The notes beneath the pieces are model-generated. The model had not been told where the DNA came from. It saw nothing but the letters and a program-made list of their open reading frames with translations, and made no database searches. The position numbers and the translations under genes are program-made. From contig NZ_CAESCM010000008.1 in NCBI RefSeq assembly GCF_903166585.1, forward strand, positions 186,001 to 250,000: 64,000 nt of DNA, written 5' to 3'. Origin of the DNA: Pedobacter ghigonis. GTDB taxonomy: Bacteria; Bacteroidota; Bacteroidia; Sphingobacteriales; Sphingobacteriaceae. Below, in pieces: positions 62,924 through 64,000 of this stretch. Position 1 is the stretch's first letter. Every line of letters starts with the position of its first letter.

Positions 62924-64000
62924 ATGAATTTAAAAAAAGCAAACAAAAAATTAATTATCAGCTACTTAAGTGCGCTTAGTTTAAGTTTTATTTCACCATC
63001 GGTTTTTGGGCAGATTTTCAGCACTGCACAAAACCCACTTAGTGTAAAATGGAACTACATTTTATCAGGAGGCTTTAAAATCATCTATCCCCAGGAACTC
63101 GAAAAAGAAGCCCAAAGAATGGCCAATACCCTACCCTATATCTACCCTAAAATAGGCCTGGGTTTAAGGCAGCAAAAAACCAGTATTCCACTTGTGTTAC
63201 AGAACCGCGGAACGGTGGCCAATGGCTTTGTACAGCTCGCTCCAAAGAAGTCTGAATTCTATGCAACACCACCACAGTTTTTCGATAGTCAGGACTGGCT
63301 AAACAACCTCGCTGTACATGAGCTCAGGCACATCGCACAGTTTGACAAACTGACAGGAACACAAGCACACCCCTTCCCCGAACTGGTTTACTTCGCTTAC
63401 TTTGGCGCGGGTATACCGACCTGGTTTTTTGAGGGCGATGCCGTTGTGAACGAGACCGCACTAACCTACTCGGGCCGGGGTCGCCAGCCCAACTGGATCA
63501 TGCCTTACCGGGCCTCACTTTTGGAAGGCAAAAAAATTAGCTACAGCAAAGCCTATTTCGGATCGAACAAAGACGTTACCCCGGGCTACTACCAAACCGG
63601 CTATTTGATGGTAGCCAACCTAAAAGAAAAATACGGGCAATTCATTTCCGACAGCTTGCTTAGCGACATCAGAAAAAGACCGCTCAGGCCTTACCCCTTT
63701 TCGAACAGCTTAAAAAAATTCACAGCAACCAACACCCGGAAATATTTTTTATCGGTACAAGACCAGGTTGCTGAGAAGTGGAAAACACAGGAAGAAAAAT
63801 CGGCTACAGAAAGCTACCCAAGTCTGAATAAAAAAACTGCTTTAGCCACAAGTTATTTTTTACCGGTACGGATCAATCCAAAACAAATTTTAGCGCTTAA
63901 AGAAAGTAAAACAGATGCCCGTTATTTTGTGATTATAAACGAAGATCAAACGGAGAAAAAATTATTCGGAATCGGCTATCAGGAACAGCCTTGGTTCAGC
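62924..64000 (+). CDS. Large secreted HExxH protein (TolB-like family), 5' part
   Basis: Reading continues to the end of the window (359 codons visible, no stop), so only the N-terminal part is seen. Signal peptide ending FISPSVFG before QIFSTAQNP. A gluzincin-type zinc motif HELRH (H132, E133, H136) lies in WLNNLAVHELRHIAQFDKL; a downstream Glu in TWFFEGDAVVNETAL may be the third ligand. Bacteroidota relatives often continue into a TolB-like beta-propeller. Probable periplasmic or surface protein. Function unknown. Confidence 0.8.
   Translation, partial: MNLKKANKKLIISYLSALSLSFISPSVFGQIFSTAQNPLSVKWNYILSGGFKIIYPQELEKEAQRMANTLPYIYPKIGLGLRQQKTSIPLVLQNRGTVANGFVQLAPKKSEFYATPPQFFDSQDWLNNLAVHELRHIAQFDKLTGTQAHPFPELVYFAYFGAGIPTWFFEGDAVVNETALTYSGRGRQPNWIMPYRASLLEGKKISYSKAYFGSNKDVTPGYYQTGYLMVANLKEKYGQFISDSLLSDIRKRPLRPYPFSNSLKKFTATNTRKYFLSVQDQVAEKWKTQEEKSATESYPSLNKKTALATSYFLPVRINPKQILALKESKTDARYFVIINEDQTEKKLFGIGYQEQPWFS

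Overview
The window looks like chromosome of a Bacteroidota bacterium, most likely Sphingobacteriaceae close to Pedobacter. The reasons are: Por secretion (T9SS) C-terminal sorting domains on two secreted enzymes; TAnnTTTG-type -7 promoter elements; mostly weak Shine-Dalgarno sequences; many lipoproteins and 20-25 kDa outer-membrane beta-barrels; a Tgt without the zinc cysteines; and sigma/anti-sigma and BlaI/M56 pairs of the kind seen in this phylum. No rRNA, tRNA, CRISPR array, transposase, integrase or phage gene was seen. These calls come from reading the sequence and from knowledge of families; no database search was run.

Layout. 0.1-8.7 kb: clpB, several envelope beta-barrels, a six-repeat secreted protein, a fosmidomycin-resistance-type MFS pump and an astacin-like lectin-tailed protease. 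8.8-17.2 kb: a run of secreted peptidases (M28, S8 with sorting domain, M57, S9). 17.4-20.4 kb: two tandem NodB-type deacetylase lipoproteins plus a DUF3298 lipoprotein, probably a cell-wall module. 20.5-25.4 kb: small housekeeping genes and a YbiT-like ABC-F protein. 25.5-28.8 kb: a DUF4397 lipoprotein, an ECF sigma factor overlapping a membrane-anchored anti-sigma-like protein, and a possibly decaying Uma2 gene. 28.9-44.9 kb: SlyD, a DUF255 protein, a YhcG-like nuclease, dipeptide epimerase, GH25 lysozyme, a methyltransferase without a normal start codon, MFS pump, GH43, M20 dipeptidase, a T9SS SGNH hydrolase, a YdbS/YdbT-like PH-domain pair, and an NmrA/HxlR divergent pair. 45-60.2 kb: UvrD/PcrA, SMC, an M28 peptidase, a BlaI/M56 operon, rsmG, a family 2 glycosyltransferase, and tgt-lptG/F-eamA. 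62.9 kb to the end: the 5' part of a large HExxH protein.

The most unusual stretch is about 2.7 kb (60245-62923) with no credible ORF. Its plus strand is extremely A-rich and T-poor, and it ends in a strong rightward intrinsic terminator about 160 bases before the next gene. A long non-coding transcript, or a very long 3' UTR of the tgt operon, is the most interesting reading, but this is inference.

Other points: a structured leader with a seven-codon upstream ORF before tgt; three copies of a BlaI-like palindrome before the BlaI gene; several families of short intergenic repeats (47.5, 51.8, 38.4, 33.7 and 22.1 kb); and two genes with signs of decay or unusual initiation (Uma2 at 28.2 kb, methyltransferase at 35 kb).
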